A stretch of DNA of 64,000 nucleotides from Allomuricauda sp. GTDB taxonomy: Bacteria > Bacteroidota > Bacteroidia > Flavobacteriales > Flavobacteriaceae. Within the stretch, counting starts at the first letter, position 1. Each line of letters starts with the position of its first letter. This document shows, in pieces, positions 44,621 through 53,075 of the stretch. Where the stretch lies: assembly GCF_028280385.1 (NCBI RefSeq), contig NZ_JANQLX010000001.1:300895-364894 (forward strand). Reading direction: 5' to 3'. Both the position numbers and the translations under genes were made by a program. The notes under the pieces were generated by a model. The model was not told where the DNA came from. It saw only the letters and a list, made by a program, of their open reading frames with translations, and did not search any database.

Positions 44621-44651
44621 CAAATATACAAAAATGTTTAACGTAAACAAA
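44621..44651 (-). promoter_or_regulatory. promoter of the SRPBCC-photolyase unit
   Basis: TTTG (44651-44648), a 19-nt spacer and TATATTTG (44628-44621) on the minus strand fit the consensus exactly. The ATG at 44617 begins 3 nt after the -7 box, so transcription should start at or next to the start codon. Confidence 0.8.
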
Positions 44652-44762
44652 TAATACTTAAACAAAATTAAAATAACTGGCTATAATCCGTAGATTCAAG
44701 GGGTGCTTCTGAACAGGTTTTCTTTTAAGTCTTTCTTAACAAGCCTTACATGGGTTAATAAG

Positions 44763-44770
44763 TAGTTTTG
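44763..44770 (+). promoter_or_regulatory. -7 promoter element of the DUF2911 gene
   Basis: TAGTTTTG matches TAnnTTTG, 32 nt before the ATG. No clear -33 box at the right distance. Confidence 0.5.
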
Positions 44771-44802
44771 TGTTCTTACGAATCTAAAAAACACCATTTG
44801 AA

Positions 44803-45648
44803 ATGAAAAAACTAGCATTATTTGTATTTGTAGCTCTATTGACGGTCTCTTTGGAAGCACAAATTAACACACCAGCACCCAGTCCTAGCTCTGTTCTAGA
44901 GCAAACGGTAGGTCTTACGGAGGTAACGGTGGACTACTCCAGACCTTCCATGCGCGGGCGGACCATTTTCGGTAATTTGGTTCCTTACAACAAACTGTGG
45001 AGAACCGGAGCCAACTATTATACAAAGATCTCTTTTAGTACCGATGTAACCATTGCCGGGCAAGAGGTTGCGGCTGGTACTTATTCCATATTCACCAAGC
45101 CCACTGCTGAAAATTGGGAGGTATTCTTTTATACCGATACCCAAGGTGGAGGTGTGCCAAGCGACTGGGATGACAGTAAGGTAGTTGCCAAGACTACGGT
45201 TCCTGTTAATAAGATGCCCATGTCTGTTGAGACCTTTACCATAAGTATTGACGATCTTAAAACCAACGGTGCCAACCTAGGCTTTATTTGGGAAAACACT
45301 TATGTGGCCGTTCCATTTGGAGTTCCTGCTGATAACACGGTAATGGAGTCCATCAAGAATACGTTGGCCGGTCCAAGTTTTGCGGATTACTACACGGCAG
45401 CGGTTTATTATTTAAGTGAAGGCAAGGACATCAACAAGGCCAAGGAATGGATGGAAAAAGCCATGTCCATGAATGACAACCCAAGATTCTGGCAGTTGCG
45501 CCAACAGTCTTTGATCTACGCCAAAGCTGGAGATAAGCAAGCTGCCATAGAATCGGCTAAACAATCTTTGGAAAAGGCGGAGAAAGCAGGCAATGCCGAT
45601 TACGTAAAAATGAACAAGGATTCCCTGAAAGAGTGGGGAGCGCTTTAA
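44803..45648 (+). CDS. DUF2911 family exported protein with TPR-like C-terminus
   Basis: A 281-residue secreted protein with a signal peptide (KKLALFVFVALLTVSLEAQ). The DUF2911 domain spans about 25-170 (LTEVTVDYSRPSMRGRTIFG, then PYNKLWRTGANYYTKISFST and AAGTYSIFTKP). The remainder is helical with TPR-like pairs (KEWMEKAMSMNDNPRFWQLR, then AIESAKQSLEKAEKAGN). Function unknown. A terminator follows at 45673, so it is a single-gene unit. Confidence 0.92.
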   Translation: MKKLALFVFVALLTVSLEAQINTPAPSPSSVLEQTVGLTEVTVDYSRPSMRGRTIFGNLVPYNKLWRTGANYYTKISFSTDVTIAGQEVAAGTYSIFTKPTAENWEVFFYTDTQGGGVPSDWDDSKVVAKTTVPVNKMPMSVETFTISIDDLKTNGANLGFIWENTYVAVPFGVPADNTVMESIKNTLAGPSFADYYTAAVYYLSEGKDINKAKEWMEKAMSMNDNPRFWQLRQQSLIYAKAGDKQAAIESAKQSLEKAEKAGNADYVKMNKDSLKEWGAL

Positions 45649-45672
45649 TTGTTCTTTTAAAATAATAGAAGG

Positions 45673-45697
45673 ACCCACGCGAAGCGTGGGTTTTTTT
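45673..45697 (+). terminator. intrinsic terminator of the DUF2911 gene
   Basis: ACCCACGC pairs perfectly with GCGTGGGT around a GAA loop, followed by T residues to 45697. It overlaps the last two bases of the convergent symporter gene. Confidence 0.92.
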
Positions 45698-47402
45698 ATG
45701 TTCTTACCGGAGGCTTGCCAAGGAGTTCATCAAAGCTTTCTATGACCATGGCCAAGAAAATGACCAGACCGCATCCAAAGGCATTCAACCATAGGTAGGA
45801 CATCCAATCCATATACCATCCGATGATCACAATGACCTGGGTAACAATGGCCGCTATGAAAACGGCATTTCCCTTTACAAATTTGAAGAAGAAGGCCAGT
45901 AAAAATATTCCCAGCACATTGCCATAGAAAATAGAACCAATAATATTCACCAACTGGATGAGATTATCGAATAGATTGGCCACACAGGCAATAATGATGG
46001 CAATAACACCCCACAGTAATGTAAAGCCCTTGGTGGCCCAGACATAGTGTTTTTGGTCCCTTTCCTGTTTGTTGTTTCTCTTGTATAGGTCCAAAGCGGT
46101 GATGGTACCCAGAGCATTGAGCTCGGAAGCTGTGGAGGACATGGCCGCAGAAAGAATCACAGCCAACAAGAGTCCAATGAGTCCGGCGGGAAGATTATCC
46201 AGAATAAAATGGATAAACACATAATCCTTGTCGTTGGTTTCCACATTGCCGTCGGCTTGGGCAATAAGTGTTTTTGCGGCATCCCTATTGGCCCGTTCCC
46301 GTTGATTGATTTTCATAATGTCCAGCTCCGCCTGTTGGATGGCATTGTATTCCTTTAAGGCCAAGGCGGTTGAAAAATCTTCTTGAGCTTTTTTCTTTTC
46401 TTGTTCAAGGGCGAAGTGTCCTTGTTCCAAAATTTCATAATCCGTGGCGTACTGGGATTGTTTTACCGCTTCTGTGGCAGCAGGATTAAAGTTAAGCGGG
46501 GAAGCATTGTATTGATAAAACACAAAAACCATCGTCCCAACCAGAAGGATAAAAAACTGCATTGGAATCTTGAAAATTCCATTGAAAATCAAACCCAATT
46601 GACTTTCCCTAACGGATTCGCCAGATAAATAACGCTGCACCTGACTTTGATCGGTTCCAAAATAGGCGAGCGCCAAAAAGAAACCTCCGGTGATGCCACT
46701 CCAAAACGTGTACCGATTGTTGGTATCCAAGCTAAAATCCAAGATTTGAAGCTTATTGTTTGCCCCGGCAATCTTAAGAGCTTCCCCAAAGGACACCCCG
46801 TTGGGGAGGGACCCCAAAATGAAAAAGAAGGCAAAGAACATACCCACCATAATAATGAACATTTGTTGTTTTTGGGTGACACTCACCGCTTTGGTTCCTC
46901 CGGAAACAGTGTAGAGAATAACCAAAATACCAATGATGATGTTCAAGGTTCTCAAGTCCCAGCCCAAAACTGCGGAGAGGATGATGGAAGGTGCAAAGAT
47001 GGTGATACCCGCGGCCAACCCCCTTTGAACCAAAAACAATATGGCGGTCAAGGTGCGCGTTTTTAGGTCAAACCTACCTTCTAGCATTTCATAGGCTGTA
47101 TAGACTTTTAATTTTCTGTAAATTGGGATAAAGACCAAACAGATAACGATCATGGCCATGGGCAACCCAAAGTAAAACTGTACGAATCCCATGCCATCGT
47201 GGAATGCCTGACCAGGGGTGGACAAAAAGGTGATGGCACTTGCCTGGGTGGCCATTACCGATAAACCTATGGTCCACCATTTGGCATCATTGCCACCAAG
47301 TACATAATCTTCGACATTTTTGCTGCCGCGCGTCTTCCAAACCCCATAAACTACAATGAAAAGTAGTGTGGTGCCCAGAACTATCCAATCCAAAATACCC
47401 AT
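45696..47402 (-). CDS. sodium:solute symporter (SSS family)
   Basis: A 568-residue inner membrane carrier with about 13-14 helices (for example ILDWIVLGTTLLFIVVYGVW, then MATQASAITFLSTPGQAFHD and ALAYFGTDQSQVQRYLSGES). Between two late helices it carries a charged, coiled-coil-like insert of about 80 residues (GHFALEQEKKKAQEDFS, then LDIMKINQRERANRDAAK). It lies 6 nt after a 33-residue membrane protein gene and behind a PIG-L deacetylase gene. The order suggests uptake of the product of that exported deacetylase, such as an amino sugar, but the substrate is not proven. Confidence 0.93.
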   Translation of the reverse strand: MGILDWIVLGTTLLFIVVYGVWKTRGSKNVEDYVLGGNDAKWWTIGLSVMATQASAITFLSTPGQAFHDGMGFVQFYFGLPMAMIVICLVFIPIYRKLKVYTAYEMLEGRFDLKTRTLTAILFLVQRGLAAGITIFAPSIILSAVLGWDLRTLNIIIGILVILYTVSGGTKAVSVTQKQQMFIIMVGMFFAFFFILGSLPNGVSFGEALKIAGANNKLQILDFSLDTNNRYTFWSGITGGFFLALAYFGTDQSQVQRYLSGESVRESQLGLIFNGIFKIPMQFFILLVGTMVFVFYQYNASPLNFNPAATEAVKQSQYATDYEILEQGHFALEQEKKKAQEDFSTALALKEYNAIQQAELDIMKINQRERANRDAAKTLIAQADGNVETNDKDYVFIHFILDNLPAGLIGLLLAVILSAAMSSTASELNALGTITALDLYKRNNKQERDQKHYVWATKGFTLLWGVIAIIIACVANLFDNLIQLVNIIGSIFYGNVLGIFLLAFFFKFVKGNAVFIAAIVTQVIVIIGWYMDWMSYLWLNAFGCGLVIFLAMVIESFDELLGKPPVRT

Positions 47403-47408
47403 TAAGGT

Positions 47409-47510
47409 CTAGTTATTTAGTGTCATGATGAGGTAAAAGATCAAAATGTAAATGAAATTAAGCAGCAATACCACAGAGTATTCCCTTTTCCATTCCCATT
47501 TGTCTTGCAT
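47409..47510 (-). CDS. 33-residue single-helix membrane protein between PIG-L and symporter genes
   Basis: A short open frame: MQDKWEWKREY, then one membrane helix (SVVLLLNFIYILIFYLIM), then TLNN. The ATG follows the PIG-L stop by one base, and the stop is 6 nt before the symporter start, so the whole intergenic space is filled by this frame. An ATG five codons earlier (47525) is also possible. The topology, charge asymmetry and fit in the operon support a real gene, possibly a small subunit or regulator of the symporter. Too short for most annotation pipelines. Confidence 0.75.
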   Translation of the reverse strand: MQDKWEWKREYSVVLLLNFIYILIFYLIMTLNN

Positions 47511-47511
47511 G

Positions 47512-50043
47512 TTATCCTTTGACATTACTTTCTTTTTTCACTTCGTTTTTGCCAATGGACAACATATTTGCAAAGAGTTTGTAAGCGCCGGACACTCCTG
47601 CGGGCAATTCCCTGAAGAAACTCAATCCGGTATAGATATAATGACCTTGACCATAAGGAGCTACCAATAAACTTCCTTGTTTGTCTTCTTCACCTTCATC
47701 CTTCATGGAGAGGACAGGGGTAAATTCTGGACTCCATTCCTTCGGAAAGTACAATCCTCGTTCCTGGACCCAGCCATCAAAATCCTTTTCTTTAATGGAA
47801 TTTGGGAAATTCACCAAGGAATGGTCACCTGCTATGATGCTTACTTCCGCCGTTTCATCGGTAACCCGATCTCTGGAAAGCGTAAGGTCATACGGTGCAA
47901 TATTTTCAAACTGCTTGCTCCATCTTCCCGCAGTATTGTACTGCACGATCATATTTCCACCGTTTTTGACATACTCAAACAAAAGCGGTTGCTTGTACTT
48001 CAAGGATTCCACAACGTTATACGCCCTAATTCCAACTACAACGGCATCATACTTGTCCAGGGTACCACTCTGAATGTCATTGGGATCTATGGTATGCACT
48101 TGATATCCAATTTGCTCCAAACTTTCTGGTACTTTATCGCCGGCCCCCATGATATAACCGATGTGCTCGCCAGTTTTTCGGATGTTCATACGAACTACTT
48201 TGGCTTCCGAAGGCAATAAAATGGATTGCTTGGGAATATGGTCATATGCAATTTCCACCAGGGTTTTGTCAAAAGTCTGACCATCCACACTGGCAACCGC
48301 CCTTATTTTCCCTTCGCTATCCTCTGCTGGGGGAATGACTTTAAAGGTGACCGCTTGTTCCTGTCCTTTTTGTTCTATGTTGAAAGGAATCTCAGTTGGC
48401 GTAACCGTCCATCCCCGAGGATGGTCCAAGCGGAGCATTCCGGAGACATTGTTTTTTCCAGCCCGTACATTCACCAAAACTTCCCGGGCATTGGTATCTG
48501 AAAATATGAGTACTTCTTCTGAAATTTTAGTGGTCACCTGGGGCAATATCACGAAAGGCTCGTATAATTCCCCTTTGTCGGGTTTGGAATATCTGTAGAT
48601 TACGGGCCTGTCAAAATCAACTTCAATACCAGCAAAATCCAAGGTAAATTTAGCGGTAAAGGCACTTGGATTCTCTGCCATCCCAATCATTTTTTGGTCC
48701 TTGACCTTGTACATTCCCAGACTACCAGGATTAGAAAGCCAATAGGGACTTGAGTTTTGAGCGCCAGTGGTAACCGCAATCTCCATTTCCAAGTTTTCCT
48801 TTTTGTTGTTTTGAAGATTTAGATTGGGTGTTATCGCTGCGTTCAAGCCATTTACTTGAATTGTTTTAAGTGTAGCGGTCTGATTGCTTCGCTTTACCAC
48901 TTCAATATTGAGTTTGGCCAAATCGCCCACGGTGGTGGAACCTGATTCAGCGCTGGCTTCCAAGTATAGGCCGGAGCAATCCAGGATAAGCTCCTTGAGT
49001 TCTTTGGATTTTATCGCCTTCCAGTGTTCATCATCCACTTGTTGCAACATTCCATAGGCCTTCACCAAATCGGCAACATGCACCGAGGGGTCGGTAAAAT
49101 TGAAATTTGCTTCCACCTTGTAAAGAATATCGCCTATGGCCTCACCACCTTTTATACGGGACCAAGTGGTGTTGATTCCATCAAACAGGTTATTGGAAGC
49201 GGGAAGGTCGCCTTTGAGCAACTCAACATATTCTTCTTGGCTGCCCCTCGTGGTCAACCGTCCAAAACCTTGGCATAAGTGTTGGCTACTTGCCATGGAG
49301 GCTATTTCATTGTTGGAAAGGCCGAGCGTAGGGTAGTACACTCCAATATCCATTTTGATCATCTTGGATTTATCCGCTTTCTCAAAGTTGTCGCGACTGC
49401 CATAAAACCACCACGAGGTATTGAAAAATATTCTCCGTGGTTGCCATGTAGAGGTCAATTGCAATTGTTCAGGGTACGAACTGGGATTGTTGGCCAGGTC
49501 AAAGGCCTCCACACTCAGCATGGCGGAAGAAGTGTGGTGTCCGTGGGTAGTACCAGGGGTTCTATGATCAAATCTATTGATGATCACATCCGGTTTAATG
49601 TTCCTAATGGTCCATACCACATCACCAAGGACCTTATCCTTATCCCATATCTTATGCGTTTCCGTTGGGTGCTTGGAATAACCAAAATCGTTGGCCCTGG
49701 AAAACATCTGTTCCCCACCGTCAATTCTTCTTGCGGCCAAAAGTTCCTGGGTCCTTAACACGCCCAATAACTCCCTAAGTTCGGAGCCTATTAGATTTTG
49801 CCCTCCATCCCCTCGGGTTAGGGAAAGGTATACGGTACGGGCTTTGTCATGATTGGACAAATAAGAAATTAACCGGGTGTTTTCATCATCTGGATGTGCC
49901 GCAACATAGAGGGCGGTACCCAAAAAATTCAGTTTTTGAAGTTTATGGTGAATTTCTGTTGACGAAGGTTTGTCGGGAGATTGGGCAAAAGAAAGTGCTG
50001 CAAAGCAGATCGTGCTGCAAAAGCCAACCCAGAATTTCTGCAT
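47512..50043 (-). CDS. PIG-L (LmbE-like) family deacetylase, exported, multi-domain
   Basis: An 843-residue exported protein: signal MQKFWVGFCSTICFAALSFA; PIG-L catalytic domain at about 35-260 with the zinc motif AAHPDDENTRLISYLSN and the distal HGHHTSSAMLSV; an alpha-galactosidase NEW3-like beta domain near 500-600 (LDHPRGWTVTPTEIPFNIEQ); and a C-terminal ThuA/glutaminase-like domain (YDAVVVGIRAYNVVESLKYK, then NGGNMIVQYNTAGRW). PIG-L enzymes remove N-acetyl groups from amino sugars. It is followed by a small membrane protein and an Na+ symporter gene. Confidence 0.93.
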   Translation of the reverse strand: MQKFWVGFCSTICFAALSFAQSPDKPSSTEIHHKLQKLNFLGTALYVAAHPDDENTRLISYLSNHDKARTVYLSLTRGDGGQNLIGSELRELLGVLRTQELLAARRIDGGEQMFSRANDFGYSKHPTETHKIWDKDKVLGDVVWTIRNIKPDVIINRFDHRTPGTTHGHHTSSAMLSVEAFDLANNPSSYPEQLQLTSTWQPRRIFFNTSWWFYGSRDNFEKADKSKMIKMDIGVYYPTLGLSNNEIASMASSQHLCQGFGRLTTRGSQEEYVELLKGDLPASNNLFDGINTTWSRIKGGEAIGDILYKVEANFNFTDPSVHVADLVKAYGMLQQVDDEHWKAIKSKELKELILDCSGLYLEASAESGSTTVGDLAKLNIEVVKRSNQTATLKTIQVNGLNAAITPNLNLQNNKKENLEMEIAVTTGAQNSSPYWLSNPGSLGMYKVKDQKMIGMAENPSAFTAKFTLDFAGIEVDFDRPVIYRYSKPDKGELYEPFVILPQVTTKISEEVLIFSDTNAREVLVNVRAGKNNVSGMLRLDHPRGWTVTPTEIPFNIEQKGQEQAVTFKVIPPAEDSEGKIRAVASVDGQTFDKTLVEIAYDHIPKQSILLPSEAKVVRMNIRKTGEHIGYIMGAGDKVPESLEQIGYQVHTIDPNDIQSGTLDKYDAVVVGIRAYNVVESLKYKQPLLFEYVKNGGNMIVQYNTAGRWSKQFENIAPYDLTLSRDRVTDETAEVSIIAGDHSLVNFPNSIKEKDFDGWVQERGLYFPKEWSPEFTPVLSMKDEGEEDKQGSLLVAPYGQGHYIYTGLSFFRELPAGVSGAYKLFANMLSIGKNEVKKESNVKG

Positions 50044-50066
50044 ACCTGATTATTTAGTGGTTGCAC

Positions 50067-50074
50067 CAAATATA
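50067..50074 (-). promoter_or_regulatory. -7 promoter element of the PIG-L operon
   Basis: TATATTTG on the minus strand, an exact match, 23 nt before the PIG-L ATG. The -33 box is not clear. Confidence 0.5.
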
Positions 50075-50146
50075 GAAAGATTAGGTCCAGGCCAGATGGA
50101 ATTTAGAACATCTTTAACAGCCACAAGGGCTCTGTTTCTCGACGGA

Positions 50147-51103
50147 TTACAGACCTAGACTTTCCCTTAAAACAACATCTTCATTGCTATTCTGCCCCCA
50201 ATATGCTGTTTTGATGCTTTTTATCTTGGTCGCTTTGGTGGTCATCTGTTTGGCTTTGGGCCCATACCCGCTCTTAAATGTTTCCGTCCATCCTTCTATG
50301 TTATGGGGAAAATCAGCGGTAAAGGTAATGCTTAGGGTACGCTCCAGTTCAGGATAAGAAAGCGTATAGGTCTTTATTCCATTGTCCTCGGTCAAAGTGG
50401 CTTCCACGGCGTAGGGTTTCAACTCTTGGTGCCTTAGTCGAATGTACTCCAAGGAAGGAATCATTTTACTAGTTCCCGTGGGTAGGTCTTCTGGACCGAT
50501 CCGGATTTTGTTCCAAATCTCATTTTCCAAAGGATGCTTCTCCACTGCCACTTGCTGATCGGCCTCAGATTCAAAATAGGAATGGGAGGTAAACTCAAAC
50601 TGCTCCCTATTGTTGATTTGCGAATATACGTGCCCGCACCATTCTTGCATGGATAAACTGGTTTTGATGGCATGTTGGTTATCATGAACAGGGTAGAAGG
50701 TGCTGCTCATTACAGAATATGGGTAAATGCCGGTCAGGTATTTTTTAGTGGCATTGAGTTTTAGAACGGAAACGTTGTCGGCGTTATGGCCATCAGCTTT
50801 TACCTGTTTTTTTGGCAAAAACGGTTCTGTTACATAAATAAGTACTGAATGTCCTTCCCTGAGTTCGCCATAACGTGCCTGCTCCAAGGAATAGGAAGTA
50901 ATTTCGGCATTGCCTTCGTACCAGTAGGATTTAAAAGCTTCTGACAACTTTTTCTTTGGAGCTTTTACAACATTGGATGCTGCAACATCCATTTTGGAAT
51001 CTGTCTTGTTGTTTGCTTGGGTAGTGTCCACACAGGAGTCCAATAAAAGAACAATGAGCATAGACGAAAGGATGGCCCCAGCCCGAACCAGTAATGTTTT
51101 CAT
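50147..51103 (-). CDS. lipoprotein of unknown function
   Basis: A 318-residue lipoprotein (signal AILSSMLIVLLLDSC, lipid Cys at 24). The body contains AFKSYWYEGNAEITSYSLEQ near 57-76 and YLTGIYPYSVMSSTFYPVHD near 125. Homologs are sometimes labelled as septum formation inhibitor Maf in databases, which I believe comes only from the neighbouring true maf gene. It is the last gene of the DUF2520-KdsC-Maf unit, 35 nt after maf. Function unknown. Confidence 0.82.
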   Translation of the reverse strand: MKTLLVRAGAILSSMLIVLLLDSCVDTTQANNKTDSKMDVAASNVVKAPKKKLSEAFKSYWYEGNAEITSYSLEQARYGELREGHSVLIYVTEPFLPKKQVKADGHNADNVSVLKLNATKKYLTGIYPYSVMSSTFYPVHDNQHAIKTSLSMQEWCGHVYSQINNREQFEFTSHSYFESEADQQVAVEKHPLENEIWNKIRIGPEDLPTGTSKMIPSLEYIRLRHQELKPYAVEATLTEDNGIKTYTLSYPELERTLSITFTADFPHNIEGWTETFKSGYGPKAKQMTTKATKIKSIKTAYWGQNSNEDVVLRESLGL

Positions 51104-51138
51104 GACCGAAAAGTTTTTCTAAAGTTACAAATCAAAGG

Positions 51139-51738
51139 TCAGGATACCAGCTCCATTAACGTTTTATAAACTAAATGTGTGGGAAGGCCCACCACATTGG
51201 TATATGAACCCCGAATTTCCGATATGCCAATCATTCCAATCCATTCTTGGATACCGTATGCTCCAGCTTTGTCAAAAGGTTGGCATTGATCTATGTAATA
51301 TGTGATCTCGTCATCACTGAAGTCCTTAAATTTCACCTCGGTGATGGCATGCACCGTTTGTTGATGTTGCATTCGGGTAAAACAAACGGAGGTGATAACC
51401 TTGTGCCAATCGGAAGACATGGTTTGCAGCATTTGCAATGCTTCATCCGGATTACTTGCCTTGGCCAGGGATTTTTCGTTATGCCATACCACCGTATCCG
51501 ACGTGATCAAAATATCTTTGGCACCCAGCTCATTGTGAAAAGGAGCCGCTTTCAGTTGGGCCAAATAATCAGAAATTTCATGCCCTTTTAGATGTTCGGG
51601 ATAAATTTCTTCCACGGATTTGGTTCTGACCTCAAAATCAAGGCCCAATTCTTCCAAAAACTTTTTTCTTCTGGGCGAGCCGGAACCCAGAATGATATGA
51701 AAATCCCGGAGTTTGTGCTGTAAAGGATGTTCAGTCAT
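51139..51738 (-). CDS. maf: Maf-type nucleotide pyrophosphatase
   Basis: A 199-residue house-cleaning enzyme that hydrolyses modified or non-canonical nucleoside triphosphates. The Maf signature HIILGSGSPRRKKFLEELGL is near the N-terminus, with SDTVVWHNEKSLAKASNPDE and GAYGIQEWIGMIGISEIRGS further on. ATG 51738 overlaps the end of the KdsC gene by 8 nt (ATGACTGA); the frame runs further upstream but without a convincing start. Part of the DUF2520-KdsC-Maf unit. Confidence 0.94.
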   Translation of the reverse strand: MTEHPLQHKLRDFHIILGSGSPRRKKFLEELGLDFEVRTKSVEEIYPEHLKGHEISDYLAQLKAAPFHNELGAKDILITSDTVVWHNEKSLAKASNPDEALQMLQTMSSDWHKVITSVCFTRMQHQQTVHAITEVKFKDFSDDEITYYIDQCQPFDKAGAYGIQEWIGMIGISEIRGSYTNVVGLPTHLVYKTLMELVS

Positions 51739-52258
51739 TTTTTGCACTAAAATTGTCGTTCCAGTCCCCTCTAACCTTGAGCACTTGTTCAATAATGTCC
51801 CTTACGCAGCCATCGCCACCATTTTTATGGGATACATAGTCAGAAATGGCCTTTACTTCAGCAACCGCATTTTGGGGAGATGTGGCCAAGGCCACCATTT
51901 TCATTGGAGGGATATCCGGGAGGTCGTCCCCCATATAGAGCACCGTTTGGGCATCAATATCGTATACATCCAAAAATTCTTCCAAAGGTTCTTGTTTGTG
52001 ATGGGCTCCCAAATAAATATCGGTTACCCCCAGACCTTTAAGGCGTTCTTTAACTCCTTGGTTAGTACCTCCTGAAATGATACATATCCTATAGCCCTTG
52101 GTTAATGCGGTTTTAAGGGCATAGCCATCCTTGACATTCATTTTCCGGAGCATTTCCCCATCTGTGGTTACCAGTACCGAGCCATCGGTAAGAACCCCGT
52201 CCACATCAAAGACAAAGGTTGAGATTTGGTGCAGTAGTTCTTTATAGTTTTTCTTCAT
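51731..52258 (-). CDS. KdsC-type HAD phosphatase
   Basis: A 175-residue HAD superfamily phosphatase of the KdsC type. Motif I is FVFDVDGVLTDGSVLVT, the loop has GYRICIISGGTN, and the acid pair is in LYMGDDLPDIPPM. KdsC removes the phosphate from KDO 8-phosphate in lipopolysaccharide synthesis; a related sugar phosphate is possible. It overlaps DUF2520 by 17 nt and maf by 8 nt, so the three genes are coupled. Confidence 0.92.
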   Translation of the reverse strand: MKKNYKELLHQISTFVFDVDGVLTDGSVLVTTDGEMLRKMNVKDGYALKTALTKGYRICIISGGTNQGVKERLKGLGVTDIYLGAHHKQEPLEEFLDVYDIDAQTVLYMGDDLPDIPPMKMVALATSPQNAVAEVKAISDYVSHKNGGDGCVRDIIEQVLKVRGDWNDNFSAKND

Positions 52259-53003
52259 ATTTGGCTTTTATGGCATTACTTAACAAGGTGTATATTTCTT
52301 GCTGCTGGGGTTCTGAAAGTATTTTTAAATGTTGGTCCATACTAGTGGAGTCTCCCCGTCTTGCGGGACCGGTCTGTGCCTCTGATGGGGACATTCGTTT
52401 TATTTTGGCAGCGGTTTCATCAATCAAAGGATACAACAGTTCAAAGGGAATGTTGTTTCGCAAACAGATGTCCTCACCTATCGCATACAGTAAATTGGTG
52501 AAATTGTTGGTATACACCGCTGCGAGGTGTAATTGCATCCGTTGCTCGCTATGTAGTTCACAAACTGTTTGCGACAAGCTATTGGCCAAGGTGGTAAGTT
52601 TTTCCAAGACCTGGGGGTTGTTGGCTTCCACGCAAATGGGAATTTCATCAAAATGCATCATCTTACCTTTGGTAAAGGTTTGTACGGGATAGAAGACCCC
52701 ACGGTTTTGAGCGCACAATACATCCATGGGGGTAGCCCCGGAAGTATGGGCCACAATCCCATTTTTATACTGGAGATGACCAGAAACTTCTGCTATGGCC
52801 GTGTCTTTGACAGCAATAAGATATATATCCGCATCGTGGATTTGCTTGACATCTGAAGTGGTTGCGGTATATGTTTCAAACCAAACCAAATGGTTGGGAT
52901 TTCGTCCGTAGACTTGTACCAACTGAACCATATCAACCTTGCTAAGTGCATGGCATAGCTGTTGTGCCAAATTTCCAGTACCCAGAATGATGACGTTAAG
53001 CAT
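52242..53003 (-). CDS. Rossmann-like and DUF2520 domain protein
   Basis: A 253-residue NADP-binding protein. It starts MLNVIILGTGNLAQQLCHAL, so ATG 53003 begins right at the Rossmann motif and cannot be moved later. The C-terminal DUF2520 domain includes HLAAVYTNNFTNLLYAIGED near 160. The family resembles ProC and F420-dependent reductases, substrate unknown. The -7 box of its promoter ends 4 nt before the ATG (predicted leaderless mRNA). It heads the KdsC-maf-lipoprotein unit. Confidence 0.9.
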   Translation of the reverse strand: MLNVIILGTGNLAQQLCHALSKVDMVQLVQVYGRNPNHLVWFETYTATTSDVKQIHDADIYLIAVKDTAIAEVSGHLQYKNGIVAHTSGATPMDVLCAQNRGVFYPVQTFTKGKMMHFDEIPICVEANNPQVLEKLTTLANSLSQTVCELHSEQRMQLHLAAVYTNNFTNLLYAIGEDICLRNNIPFELLYPLIDETAAKIKRMSPSEAQTGPARRGDSTSMDQHLKILSEPQQQEIYTLLSNAIKAKYEEKL

Positions 53004-53007
53004 GGCA

Positions 53008-53037
53008 CAAAAATAACCATTGTGACAGATGCTCAAA
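53008..53037 (-). promoter_or_regulatory. promoter of the DUF2520-KdsC-maf unit
   Basis: TTTG (53037-53034), an 18-nt spacer and TATTTTTG (53015-53008) on the minus strand. The -33 box overlaps the T-tract of the upstream terminator, and the -7 box ends 4 nt before the start codon. Confidence 0.75.
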
Positions 53038-53063
53038 TAAAAAAGCCACCGAATAGGTGGCTT
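53035..53063 (-). terminator. intrinsic terminator of the His-rich protein gene
   Basis: An 8-bp perfect stem (AAGCCACC / GGTGGCTT, loop GAATA on the plus strand) followed by a T-rich run on the minus strand. It lies 12 nt after the 53076 gene stop and overlaps the next promoter. Confidence 0.88.
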
Positions 53064-53075
53064 GATGCTGTTTAC

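Noticed and set aside
47677..48219. Plus-strand frame of about 180 codons antisense to the PIG-L gene
   Set aside because: Shadow of the long deacetylase coding frame; no start context or family match.
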